Assembly (NCBI GenBank): GCA_949283575.1
Contig: CASDSU010000013.1
Location: forward strand, 1-64,000
DNA from: an uncultured Eubacteriales bacterium
GTDB taxonomy: Bacteria > Bacillota > Clostridia > TANB77 > UBA1234
Length of the DNA stretch: 64,000 nt
Direction: 5' to 3'
Of the stretch, positions 34,741 to 42,971 are shown piece after piece; the first letter of the stretch is position 1, and every line of letters starts with the position of its first letter. Under the pieces are notes generated by a model, which ran no database searches, was not told where the DNA came from, and was given only the letters and a program-made list of their open reading frames with translations. A program made the position numbers and the translations under genes.

Positions 34741-35583
34741 TTGAAAAATTATAGTAATAAAACATTTGAAGAGATTAAGCATATAGATGAAGATGGTGTT
34801 GAATTTTGGTATGCTAGAGAACTTATGCCTGTTTTACAATATTCCAATTGGCAAAATTTTGAGAAAACAATTAAAAAAGCAATGTTAGCTTGTGAAAATA
34901 GTAATATTACGATAACAGACCATTTTATTGAAGTCAGTAAAATGGTTCAAATAGGCTCAGGAGCTTAAAGAAAACAAAATGATTACAAATTAACTCGTTA
35001 TGCCTGCTATCTTATAGCTCAAAATGGAGATTCACGTAAAGAAGTAATTGCTCTTGCACAAACATATTTTGCAGTTCAAACTAGAAGACAAGAAATTAAT
35101 GAAAAAGAATATAGTATGTTAACGGAAGATGAAAAAAGATTTTATCAAAGAGATTTAACAAGAAAGGGTAACTATTCGCTTAATCAAGCAGCCAAAAATG
35201 CAGGAGTTAAGAATTTTGATAAATTTCATAATGCAGGATATAAAGGTTTATATAATGGAGAAACGGCTGATGATATTGCTAAAAGAAAAGGGTTAAGGTA
35301 TAGAGAAGATATATTGGATAATATGGGAAGCGATGAATTAATCGCAAATCTATTTAGAATTTCTCAAACTGAACAAAAACTTAGAAAAGATAATATACAA
35401 GGCGAAGCTGAAGCGAATAATACTCATTACAACATTGGTAAAAATATAAGAGAAGTAATTGAAAAGAATGGTGGAACAATGCCGGAAGAATTGCTTACTC
35501 CTAAAAAGAGTTTAAAACAATTGGAAAAAGAAAAGATGTCTACTAAAAAACTTAATAAGGAGAATACTAAAAAATCTTTATGA
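34741..35583 (+). pseudogene. dinD: DinD-like DNA-damage-inducible protein with an in-frame TAA
   Basis: Both halves are in one frame. Residues 1-75 (TTG start, FEEIKHIDEDGVEFWYAREL, MLACENSNITITDHF) and the part after 34968 ([35 protein letters not shown]) align with E. coli DinD. They are split by TAA 34966-34968 after VQIGSGA where DinD has Lys. It is a simple nonsense change (AAA to TAA would repair it), not a frameshift, so unlike the CGG cases. DinD binds RecA-DNA and inhibits strand exchange. Either a pseudogene or readthrough; an internal restart is possible. AT-rich composition. Confidence 0.75.
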
Positions 35584-35668
35584 ATTAGTTAATGCCGTTT
35601 GTTTGAGATTTTGGCAGTGAAAAAAAGGAGGTCATATTAAAATTTAAAAAGCGTAGTTAAATAACCAA

Positions 35669-35698
35669 ATGCACGTTAATCATAAAAACGTGCATTTT
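35669..35698 (+). terminator. Hairpin terminator upstream of the hydrolase gene
   Basis: AATGCACGT and ACGTGCATTTT pair around TAATCATAAAA. Confidence 0.65.
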
Positions 35699-35753
35699 GC
35701 AATGAACGAAATAATTATATTTTGAAAACTTTAGAAGGAGCAGAATTTTTATT

Positions 35754-35782
35754 TTGTAATTTGAAAACATAATGTGTATAAT
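35754..35782 (+). promoter_or_regulatory. Promoter of the alpha/beta hydrolase operon
   Basis: TTGTAA, a 17-nt spacer and TATAAT. It precedes four small genes in tandem. Confidence 0.6.
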
Positions 35783-35847
35783 ATAAAAGTAGTAGATATA
35801 AAAATATAATATTTAAGTTATATAAAGTATATATTGGGGGTGATATG

Positions 35848-37332
35848 ATGAGTAACGAAAGAGTTGTAGTTAATTCAGAAGATTTAGGGGAAATATATCT
35901 TGTAGAATTAGGTTCAAAAGGGGAAAAAACTAGTAATTGGTCTAATGGAAAATTTTATATTTTACCTAGAAATATAGATGAGGGAGTATATTTTGATACT
36001 CTTTTGATGGTGCCAAACGATTTAAATGCTAATACTAGAATGGCTATGACTATACGAAATAGTAGCGGAGCGAGACAAGCAGAAAAATTCATAATGGAAG
36101 GCGAGGAAGTTCAATCTTTAACAGATGATAGAAGGAAAAATTTTTTGCCTAGTGGTCCATATGCTCTTGAAGAAATATATACTCAAGTAAGTAAACAAAA
36201 TGAAATATTAATGTATCCTCTTATTGCTCAAAAAATGCATGGTACAAAATATCAACAATTAACTAGTGCAGCGTTATTAGAAACACCTAAAGGTTTTAAA
36301 AGAATTGATGAGCAAATTATATTTGTTGCAGATAAAATAAGAGATATATTTCATGACAAACTAGGTGTTACAATTCCACAGGAAATGGATCTTTTAGGCC
36401 AGTCAGCAGCTGGAACGTTTGTTCAAAGATTTTGGGCATTACATGAAGATAGAGTTAATTCTGTATCTACAAATGGAGCAAAAGATTCAATGATACTTCC
36501 TTTTTCAGAAATAAATGGAACATTAGTAAAATATCCAATCGGAGTTGATGTAGGAGTAAGAGGAGATAGAAAAACACCGATTTTAATGACATATGGAATT
36601 TTGGAAGATGAAAAATATCACATAGATCGAGAGGGGAATGTACATTCTAATTTTGATAAAGTACATTTAACAAATAATGAAACAATTACTACAAACGAAG
36701 AAGCTAGCGAATGGATAAGTAAAATAGGAGAGACACAAGCTGAAAGAATACTAAATACATTTAAGGTATATTCATCACATTCGGGAATAGAACCATACTT
36801 TTTTTGTTTTTTAGAGTATGACCATGCACAGACTATGAGAAGGTCGGATGATAGTTGGGAAGCTGGACCTCTTGAGGCAGCGGAATGTATTGTTGCTATA
36901 GCTAATGATGCTAATTTAGGTGAAGAAGAAAAAAAACGAATGATAGATCAATTGAAAGCTAGACACAAAATTATTGATATACGAGATATCGCAGGAAATC
37001 CTGAGAGAGAGGCAAGATTTATTGAAGCTTCTGAAAATGCAGTAATTATAAGAAATGCAGCTGTGTCAATGGAAGGATACAGAGTGGAGAGATGGGGACC
37101 GGATGACCGACAATCTCATTCTGATGATCCGGAAATTATAAGGCGTAGAGCAGAATTGGAAGAATTAGAGCAAAGATATATGGGATCATTTGAAGAATTG
37201 AGAATTGATATAAACTTGGAAAAATTAGAAAAAGAACAGCAAAATCTTTTGAAAATTGAAAATGAAAAAAGGCAGAAAAGTCATGATGTTAATGTGGATT
37301 TTAATACTGATAAAAATAATATAACAAGATAA
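35848..37332 (+). CDS. Alpha/beta-hydrolase-fold protein of unknown function
   Basis: About 494 residues. The nucleophile elbow is visible as LLGQSAAGTFVQRF (G-x-S-x-G, near residue 190), followed by RVNSVSTNGAKDSMIL as expected after a hydrolase elbow. The N-terminal quarter resembles a beta-sheet lead-in (GKFYILPRNIDEGVYFDTLLMVPND). From about 370 the protein becomes charged and helical (RRAELEELEQRY, LEKLEKEQQ) and ends without a membrane segment. I do not recognise the C-terminal part. It heads an accessory operon with two paralogous small proteins. ATG 35848 is preferred over 35845 for spacing to GGGGGTG. Confidence 0.6.
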   Translation: MSNERVVVNSEDLGEIYLVELGSKGEKTSNWSNGKFYILPRNIDEGVYFDTLLMVPNDLNANTRMAMTIRNSSGARQAEKFIMEGEEVQSLTDDRRKNFLPSGPYALEEIYTQVSKQNEILMYPLIAQKMHGTKYQQLTSAALLETPKGFKRIDEQIIFVADKIRDIFHDKLGVTIPQEMDLLGQSAAGTFVQRFWALHEDRVNSVSTNGAKDSMILPFSEINGTLVKYPIGVDVGVRGDRKTPILMTYGILEDEKYHIDREGNVHSNFDKVHLTNNETITTNEEASEWISKIGETQAERILNTFKVYSSHSGIEPYFFCFLEYDHAQTMRRSDDSWEAGPLEAAECIVAIANDANLGEEEKKRMIDQLKARHKIIDIRDIAGNPEREARFIEASENAVIIRNAAVSMEGYRVERWGPDDRQSHSDDPEIIRRRAELEELEQRYMGSFEELRIDINLEKLEKEQQNLLKIENEKRQKSHDVNVDFNTDKNNITR

Positions 37333-37364
37333 TAGAAATAAAAATTTATATTTTGGAAGTAAAA

Positions 37365-37706
37365 ATGGATAATGTAAATGCTTCACAGTATATAGAACAT
37401 CTTCAAAGTTATGATGTTCAGATTATATTGCCAAATGGAAAAGTAGAACGAAAAGAAATTGTTGGTCAAGTAAATGATATGTTACTAGCAAATGATGGAT
37501 ATTGTGATTTCCTATCAGAATATTATTTAGATCCAGAACGTATTGAAAGGTACGAGAGGGAAAACGGGGGATATATAGGTACAGTTGAGAGTCGTGCAAG
37601 AACGGAGCAAAACCCAGAAGGATATGTAAAACAAATCACACCAGAAATTTCTGAAAGATATATGAACGGTAAAGAAGAAAAAAAGTTTGATAGACAAAAG
37701 TTATAA
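37365..37706 (+). CDS. Small acidic protein, paralogue A
   Basis: A 113-residue soluble protein with no recognised family. The block FLSEYYLDPERIERYERENGG, then YIGTVE, recurs in the following gene as FIAEEYLNPERIKGLMQNQGG and YIGICH, so the two genes arose by tandem duplication. It overlaps the next reading frame by about 20 bp. ATG 37365 follows TTGGAAG. Probably co-expressed with the hydrolase; function unknown. Confidence 0.5.
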   Translation: MDNVNASQYIEHLQSYDVQIILPNGKVERKEIVGQVNDMLLANDGYCDFLSEYYLDPERIERYERENGGYIGTVESRARTEQNPEGYVKQITPEISERYMNGKEEKKFDRQKL

Positions 37707-38236
37707 ATTTGATAGAGAGGACGGGACAACAATAGAATTAGATAGGATGTATGGAAGGTCTACTTCTTCACATGCCTCTTTTAGACCTATACAAGAATAT
37801 AATATAAAAGTAACAGATAAAGATGGTTCTTCTTTTGAAGGGAAAATTTTTGGTACAATTGATGAAGATTATTTAAAAGAATACCGAAATCGGTAAATTT
37901 AATCCACATAGTCGTGATTATAGTAAATTTATTGCTGAGGAATACTTGAATCCGGAAAGAATTAAAGGACTTATGCAAAACCAAGGTGGATATATTGGAA
38001 TATGTCATACTAGTGTATACGATGGTATTGAAATGGTACCAAAAGACATGGATGAATTTGGGAGAAATGGTTCTACGCTTTATAGAACAACTAAAGATGC
38101 AAACGCACCTACAAAATTAAACCAATTAGAGAATGAACAAATGATGCTTGCACAAATTCTAAAAGAAAGAGAAACTAAATTTGGAGAAATCGGTGCGGAT
38201 AAAGGGGAGAAAGGTAAGTATGAAAGAGAAGAATAG
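37687..38236 (+). CDS. Small acidic protein, paralogue B, with a +1 frameshift at CGG 37891
   Basis: The first frame reads from TTG 37687 (start uncertain) through FGTIDEDYLKEYRN to CGG TAA. Skipping the C of CGG 37891-37893 gives NGKFNPHSRDYSKFIAEEY and continues to TAG 38234-38236, about 183 residues. The restored part contains the PERI..NQGGYIG block shared with the upstream paralogue, which supports the join independently. The C-terminus is charged and helical. No known family. The end overlaps the start of the next gene. Confidence 0.6.
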
Positions 38237-38579
38237 TTTGAAACAAACTAGTATATTTTCAAGTTTGAAATCATGGTGGTATAAATTATTTCATAAATTT
38301 AATGCTAATGAAAAAAATATTAAGGATGTAGAAAATGATAAAATTAAAAATGAAAAAGAAATACATTCAAAATCAATATTTGAAGAATATAAAGAGATTA
38401 ATGAGAGACGAACGTATTTATTAGATTTGCAAAGAAAATATAAGAGAAAAGAAATATTAGAGGAAAATATGAGTATAAATGATAAAATAGATTTGGAAAA
38501 TCTATATATTGAACAAAATACAGAGTTAAAGAGAAAAATTAGGGCTTTAGATAATAAAATTGCAAAAAGTCAAAAATAA
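38220..38579 (+). CDS. Small basic coiled-coil protein of unknown function
   Basis: From ATG 38220 (ribosome binding site GGGGAGAAAGG) 119 residues, rich in Lys, Glu and Asn. A short aromatic stretch (LKSWWYKLFHKF) near residue 20 may touch the membrane; the rest is predicted helical coiled coil (ENLYIEQNTELKRKIRAL). It overlaps the end of paralogue B, so translation is probably coupled. No recognised family. Confidence 0.5.
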   Translation: MKEKNSLKQTSIFSSLKSWWYKLFHKFNANEKNIKDVENDKIKNEKEIHSKSIFEEYKEINERRTYLLDLQRKYKRKEILEENMSINDKIDLENLYIEQNTELKRKIRALDNKIAKSQK

Positions 38580-38620
38580 AATTTGAATCTAATATCAAAA
38601 GGTATGCAAGTGATTAAGGT

Positions 38621-38746
38621 ATGAAATGCATAAATATATTAATTATGGTAATTTTATTTTTTATAGTTGTTATTTATAGTAATATGTATAGTTCAAATTT
38701 TAAAAAAGAAGATACAGTGAATATAAAGATTTCACTTGAATATTAG
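38621..38746 (+). CDS. Possible 41-residue single-pass membrane peptide
   Basis: MKCINILIMVILFFIVVIY forms one transmembrane helix, then a short polar tail ends ISLEY. The ribosome binding site is poor (AAGGT abuts the ATG), so this is tentative. Confidence 0.3.
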   Translation: MKCINILIMVILFFIVVIYSNMYSSNFKKEDTVNIKISLEY

Positions 38747-38819
38747 AAAATGTTATGTTAAATTATTAAATAGTAAATCGAGTTATATTAAGTTCTAATT
38801 TTAAAGCACATTTTTCGCA

Positions 38820-39060
38820 AACGTGTTTCGAAATGGAGCCACCAAAATAACCAGTCTTTTAAGACTGGTTATTTTTTATGTTTTCCACATAAGACACAAA
38901 CTATTATTTAATGATCATAGATTAGAGCGTTCGTAGAGTCGTCATCTGTTAACTGTGTTGAGCAAAGAATATAACACGAAGTATTGTGATGAAAGAAATC
39001 GTAAGTTCGAGAATTTCTATATATTGATATAAATTTTTTGTATTGTTACAATGTAAAATA
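38820..39060 (+). other. Region with decayed tRNA fragments, otherwise empty
   Basis: Between 38747 and 39302 I find no convincing gene. ATGGAGCCACCA near 38832-38844, preceded by GTTTCGAAA, looks like a tRNA T-loop/acceptor 3' end. The stretch around 38932-39025 has AGAGCG, CTGTTAACTG and AATCGTAAGTTCGAGAATT, reminiscent of a decayed tRNA-Asn. Such fragments fit an integration or excision scar paired with the intact tRNA-Asn at 34006. Confidence 0.35.
38846..38877 (+). terminator. Terminator after the tRNA-like fragment
   Basis: AATAACCAGTCTT and AAGACTGGTTATT pair, followed by TTTT. Confidence 0.75.
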
Positions 39061-39302
39061 TAATAGTACTATTAGAAAATGATATCTTAAATGATTATGA
39101 TGGGTTTATTGAGCGTTTTTTTAATTTTAATGGCTATGAAAGAAAAAATTAAGAACAAGGATATTTATGTTAAACTATCATGTTGAAAAATAAACTAGAC
39201 ATATTTGTCTGGTTTATTTATGTAAATTGTGCTATAATATAGTAAGTGTGTAAACACTAATAAATTTGCTAGATTCCAGCAGAAAGAGAGTGAAAAGAAT
39301 CA

Positions 39303-39655
39303 ATGGATCAAGTGCGAGAGTTTGTACATGAAATGCGGCTCAGACCGCAAATTGCACTCCCGAAGCATTGGTTTGGCTTCAAAAAAGACTTACCAATACT
39401 ACTCCTGAAGGATGGCGCGAAGCGTTTATCGTAGAGCGTGATTCTGTTGACAGGACAAATTTTGAACATATTCTTAAGGTGGTTGACATTGCTGAAGAAT
39501 GTGGCGCTACCAATTTGGCATTCAGAACGATGATGAAACAGGGAATGTCCGGAAGCAGTTTTGAAAAATACCTGGTTTTGGACGAAATTTGGTTCCCGAA
39601 AAAGAACATCATGATGATGTCAAAATTTCAGCAACGTTTGAAGGAGATTTTCTAA
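39303..39655 (+). CDS. Small protein of unknown function with an apparent one-base deletion
   Basis: ATG 39303 (after AGAGAGTG) reads MDQVREFVHEM and stays open only to TAG 39432-39434. The continuing frame, two positions on, reads NAAQTANCTPEALVWLQKRL and runs to TAA 39653-39655. One extra A in GAAATGCGG (GAA AAT GCG) would join them into about 117 residues. An in-frame CGG (39336) sits at the break, but a +1 skip there does not reach the second frame, so this differs from the six CGGN events. Cassette-type codons; no family recognised. Confidence 0.5.
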
Positions 39656-39666
39656 AATCACTCGAA

Positions 39667-39715
39667 GGGACTGATAAAGGTATAGCTGTAGCTTGCCTTA
39701 ATCAGTCTCTTTTTA
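39667..39715 (+). terminator. Terminator after the 39303 gene
   Basis: GGGACTGATAAAGG and CCTTAATCAGTCTC pair, followed by TTTTT. Confidence 0.75.
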
Positions 39716-39760
39716 TATAATAGTGATAAAAATATTAATAAAATGATAGAGAGGTATAAT

Positions 39761-40636
39761 ATGATAGATTTACATACACATACAATTTGCTCAGATGGAA
39801 CAGACGAACCGATAGAACTTTTGAAAAAAGCTGAAGAAAAAGGAATTGAAATCTTGTCAATAACAGATCATAATACTGCAAAAGCTTATGAAATACTTGA
39901 AAACATTAATGTTATGGAATATTTTAGTGGTAAGATAATTCCAGGAATAGAACTTAATACAAAAGTTTTAGGTATTCCTATAGAAATATTAGGATATGGA
40001 ATAGATTATAAGAAAATGAATGAAATTTTACCTAAAAAGTATATTTCTACTGAAGAGAGAAACAAAATTGAAGCGAGAATACTGATTGAAAAATGTATTA
40101 AAATGGGACTTAAAGTAGATGAAAAAAGTCTTGATGATTACGATGCAACGTATTTTGCATCGAAGTTTATTCAAAAAGAAATCTTGAAATATGAAGAAAA
40201 CGTATGTTTTTTCCCAGAAGAGGATTTGAATAATTTGAAAATATTTTACAGAAAATATATGTCAAATCCTAATTGTCCTCTTTACATAGAGCCAGGAGAC
40301 TTTATACCAGATTTTGATACAGCTGCAAATTTAATACGTGAATGTGATGGATTAGTGTTTATTCCTCATATATTTGAATATAGAGAAAATTCACGAAAAA
40401 TATTAGAATATATATTAGAGAATCATAAATTTGACGGAATTGAATGCTATTACACGACTTTTACGGAAGAACAGACGAAAGAGCTAGTATCGTTATGTAA
40501 AGAACGCGGAATATATATGTCTGGTGGAAGTGATTATCATGGAAAAGCGAAATTGAACGTGGAATTAGCAACAGGAAGTGGCAATTTAGGAATAAGCAAA
40601 GATATAATTGATGATTGGATTAAAAAGATAAAATAA
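39761..40636 (+). CDS. PHP-domain metal-dependent phosphoesterase
   Basis: A 291-residue protein starting at ATG 39761 behind GATAGAGAGGTA. Metal-binding motifs of the PHP family are all present: MIDLHTHTICSDG (H-x-H), LSITDHNTA (DH), PGIELNTKVLG (Glu), FIPHIFE (His) and SGGSDYHGKA (D-x-H) near the end. It likely acts on a nucleotide or sugar phosphate, as do RNase AM-like relatives; substrate unknown. Backbone composition. Confidence 0.85.
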   Translation: MIDLHTHTICSDGTDEPIELLKKAEEKGIEILSITDHNTAKAYEILENINVMEYFSGKIIPGIELNTKVLGIPIEILGYGIDYKKMNEILPKKYISTEERNKIEARILIEKCIKMGLKVDEKSLDDYDATYFASKFIQKEILKYEENVCFFPEEDLNNLKIFYRKYMSNPNCPLYIEPGDFIPDFDTAANLIRECDGLVFIPHIFEYRENSRKILEYILENHKFDGIECYYTTFTEEQTKELVSLCKERGIYMSGGSDYHGKAKLNVELATGSGNLGISKDIIDDWIKKIK

Positions 40637-40647
40637 TGTACTTAACA

Positions 40648-40682
40648 AAACCGCTATTGATATCAAAATAGTGGTTTTTTAA
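40648..40682 (+). terminator. Terminator of the PHP gene
   Basis: AACCGCTATT and AATAGTGGTT pair, followed by TTTTTT. Confidence 0.8.
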
Positions 40683-40705
40683 ATTTGGGGAACACACATA
40701 AAAAC

Positions 40706-40735
40706 TTGACATAATATACAAAAACGGGTTAAAAT
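40706..40735 (+). promoter_or_regulatory. Promoter of the nucleotide-kinase cassette
   Basis: TTGACA, an 18-nt spacer and TAAAAT. Confidence 0.6.
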
Positions 40736-40781
40736 ATAATTGTACATTTGTGTACTATAAAAATAAACGGAGGTATAAAAA

Positions 40782-41435
40782 ATGAAAAACAACATCGAAG
40801 TCGCCGTAAATTGCCCCTGGGTCGTTGTGACTGGCCTAGATGGTTCCGGAAAAACTACTCTCGTTGACAACATGGAAAAGTATTTTCAAAAAAAGGGAAA
40901 GCGTGTGAAGCGCGACCGGTTGCCGCATGACCCGTACCTCGTAAAGAAGCTTCTGGACAAGTCTTCCAATGAGTATACTGATCGTATGCTCTTTGCGTTG
41001 GACAACAGAATCTTCGGTGAGGAACTGGTTCGTTGGCAGGAATCTGGTGAATATGACCTGATTCTGACCCAGCGTGGTTATCTGGACAGTTTCGTCCATG
41101 GTGCTGTGCAGGGATTCGGCTACGATTTCATTGCGAACATGAATCGCATTGAAGATCTGCCGAAGTGTCAGGTTACGATTCATCTGGTTGCAGAAGCTGA
41201 AACCGCTTTTGAACGCATCAAGGATGATCCTGATGCGGACAAATTCGAGTACATCGAGTACATTCGTCGCCAGGAACGTGAAACGCGTCGTGGTTACTAC
41301 GAATGCAAGCGGAAGAATGTGGATCTGCGCCACTTCCATGAAGGTGTCCACATCTATGTGGATACTACTGCGATGACGACAGATGAGACGTTCGAGTACG
41401 TTCTCGAGCGTCTCAAGGAGAAGAGTGTGATTTAA
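40782..41435 (+). CDS. Thymidylate kinase-like P-loop kinase
   Basis: A 217-residue kinase of the thymidylate/dNMP kinase superfamily: Walker A VTGLDGSGKTTLVDN (residues about 17-30), substrate region KRDRLPHDPYL, DRMLFALDNRIFGEEL, and LILTQRGYLDSFVHGAVQG with a D/Q-R type motif followed by a lid-like RRQERETRRGYYE. It probably phosphorylates a deoxynucleoside monophosphate, though it diverges from housekeeping Tmk. Strong cassette-type codon usage; CGG 40917 and 41310 are read as Arg. Own promoter and terminator. Confidence 0.75.
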   Translation: MKNNIEVAVNCPWVVVTGLDGSGKTTLVDNMEKYFQKKGKRVKRDRLPHDPYLVKKLLDKSSNEYTDRMLFALDNRIFGEELVRWQESGEYDLILTQRGYLDSFVHGAVQGFGYDFIANMNRIEDLPKCQVTIHLVAEAETAFERIKDDPDADKFEYIEYIRRQERETRRGYYECKRKNVDLRHFHEGVHIYVDTTAMTTDETFEYVLERLKEKSVI

Positions 41436-41530
41436 AGTACGCACCTCTGTCTGAGCAAGATTTTGCTTAGGCTTGCTGAAAGACCTATGAGGGCAATAAG
41501 CCTCAAAATGGTGTAATAAAGGCAGGCGAA

Positions 41531-41556
41531 GACACCACCTGAAAGGGTGGTGTCTT
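41531..41556 (+). terminator. Terminator of the kinase cassette
   Basis: GACACCACC and GGTGGTGTC around TGAAAG, followed by TTTTT. The 95 nt before it hold AGGCTT/AAGCCT pairing potential but no gene. Confidence 0.85.
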
Positions 41557-41563
41557 TTTATTG

Positions 41564-41592
41564 TTTACATAACGCTGAAATTATACTATAAT
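41564..41592 (+). promoter_or_regulatory. Promoter of the 41635 cassette
   Basis: TTTACA, a 17-nt spacer and TATAAT. The TTTACATAA start resembles the promoter at 19911. Confidence 0.72.
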
Positions 41593-41634
41593 GAGAACGT
41601 CGAAAGACATAAATAATGAAAGGCGGTAGAGCTT

Positions 41635-42012
41635 ATGTCTGAAATGTTGACTAAGTCTCACGAAAATGGTACCTGGTATCTGATCTGGTCTCCCGGTGTG
41701 ACTGATCCTGCACTTGAGATGCTGGAAAAGCACATTATTGATGCGACGATTATTCCTGAGGAATACAATCGTGCTCATCTGTGCTACAAGCAGCTTGCCA
41801 GTGACAATCCTGATGATCCCGACGAATATCCCCTGAAGTGCTATTCTGCTGACGGAAAGAAGGAAGTCTGGATTTCTGGTATCACTACTGGTTACCGTGG
41901 TGCAGGCCCTCATGGCACGGTACAGGCACTCATGTTCATGGGGTTCGATATCAATCCTGAAACGGATGTGTTCGAGCTTCCGATGGGTGAAGAAAAGACG
42001 TTTGAAAAGTAA
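41635..42012 (+). CDS. Small acidic protein of unknown function
   Basis: A 125-residue soluble protein, acidic, with NGTWYLIWSPGVTDPALEML near the N-terminus, two Cys (AHLCYK, PLKCYS) and a Gly-rich TTGYRGAGPHGTVQALMFMGF. I do not recognise the family. Cassette-type codons; ribosome binding site GAAAGGCGG. Own promoter and terminator; a junction palindrome follows at 42115. Confidence 0.5.
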   Translation: MSEMLTKSHENGTWYLIWSPGVTDPALEMLEKHIIDATIIPEEYNRAHLCYKQLASDNPDDPDEYPLKCYSADGKKEVWISGITTGYRGAGPHGTVQALMFMGFDINPETDVFELPMGEEKTFEK

Positions 42013-42026
42013 TAGGACCGACTTTC

Positions 42027-42058
42027 GGGCGGAGTGATTATACACTCCGTCTTTTTTA
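42027..42058 (+). terminator. Terminator of the 41635 cassette
   Basis: GGCGGAGTG and CACTCCGTC around ATTATA, followed by TTTTTT. Confidence 0.8.
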
Positions 42059-42114
42059 TTGATTTCGACCGTGCAGTTCTGTGCTATGAAGGACTGACGG
42101 TTCACAAGAACACT

Positions 42115-42214
42115 AGACTCGGGGACGTCCGTTAAAAGTCTAAGTTTTTGTTGCTTAATGAATGTCATCAAATAACTGTAATCATTTAGACTTTTAATGG
42201 ACGTCCCCGAGTCT
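42115..42214. repeat. Palindromic junction element 3 (GGGGACGTCCGTTAA family)
   Basis: Arms AGACTCGGGGACGTCCGTTA and its complement ending GGACGTCCCCGAGTCT enclose about 42 nt. It separates the 41635 cassette from rdgB. Confidence 0.88.
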
Positions 42215-42309
42215 ACCGAGTCTACGTGTTGTTGTCTGTCAAATGGTTGAAAATATATTAGATAAAAGTTATAATTAGCATTGGTAAAAAACAGAAAGGA
42301 GTTTGAAAT

Positions 42310-42897
42310 ATGAATTCTTTTGAAAATATTAAAGAAATAATAATTGCTTCAAACAACAAAGGAAAAATAAAAATGGTACAGGAAATTTTATCTGATTATA
42401 AAATTGTACCAATGTCTGAAAAAGGCATAGATGTTGATGTTGTAGAAGATGCCAATACGTTTGAAGGTAATGCAATAAAAAAAGCAGAAACAATTGCAAA
42501 CATGCTAGAAAATGCAGTATGTCTTGCAGACGATTCTGGAATTGAAGTTGAATACTTAAATGGGTTTCCAGGGGTCGAAACTAAAAGATGGTTTAATGGA
42601 ACTGACAGAGAAAGAAATTTGGCATTAATAAATAAGCTTGATGGAGTGGAAAAAAATAATAGAAAAGTAAAATTTAAAGTTGCAATGGCAATATCAACAG
42701 GTAAAGAAACAATCACAGCTGAATCTTGGATTGACGGATACATTACAGAAAGTCCAAGAGGAGAAAACGGATTTGGATTTGATGAAATTTTTGAATTAAA
42801 AAATGGAAAAACATTAGCAGAATTGACAGTAGAAGAAAAAAATGAAATAGGAGTAAGAAAAGAAGTTTTAGAAATCTTGAAAATGAAGCTTAGTTAG
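42310..42897 (+). CDS. rdgB: Non-canonical purine NTP pyrophosphatase (RdgB/HAM1)
   Basis: Hydrolyses dITP, dXTP and ITP to monophosphates, keeping deaminated purines out of DNA. The 195 residues show IIASNNKGKIKMVQEIL (substrate loop), the metal and active-site ADDSGIEVEYLNGFPGV, and GENGFGFDEIFEL near 155. RdgB usually has SARY/SARF after the Gly-Val; here it is ETKRWFNG, a slight deviation. The ribosome binding site is AAAGGAG. Backbone composition. Confidence 0.88.
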   Translation: MNSFENIKEIIIASNNKGKIKMVQEILSDYKIVPMSEKGIDVDVVEDANTFEGNAIKKAETIANMLENAVCLADDSGIEVEYLNGFPGVETKRWFNGTDRERNLALINKLDGVEKNNRKVKFKVAMAISTGKETITAESWIDGYITESPRGENGFGFDEIFELKNGKTLAELTVEEKNEIGVRKEVLEILKMKLS

Positions 42898-42971
42898 AGT
42901 ATAATACTCATTGCAAAATAGTAAAATACTCAATGAAAAACAAGCGTAATAAATTAAGGAGGAGTTAAATT

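Noticed and set aside
41443-41530. Nine-codon ORF after the kinase gene
   Set aside because: No ribosome binding site and no context; probably just untranslated sequence before the terminator.
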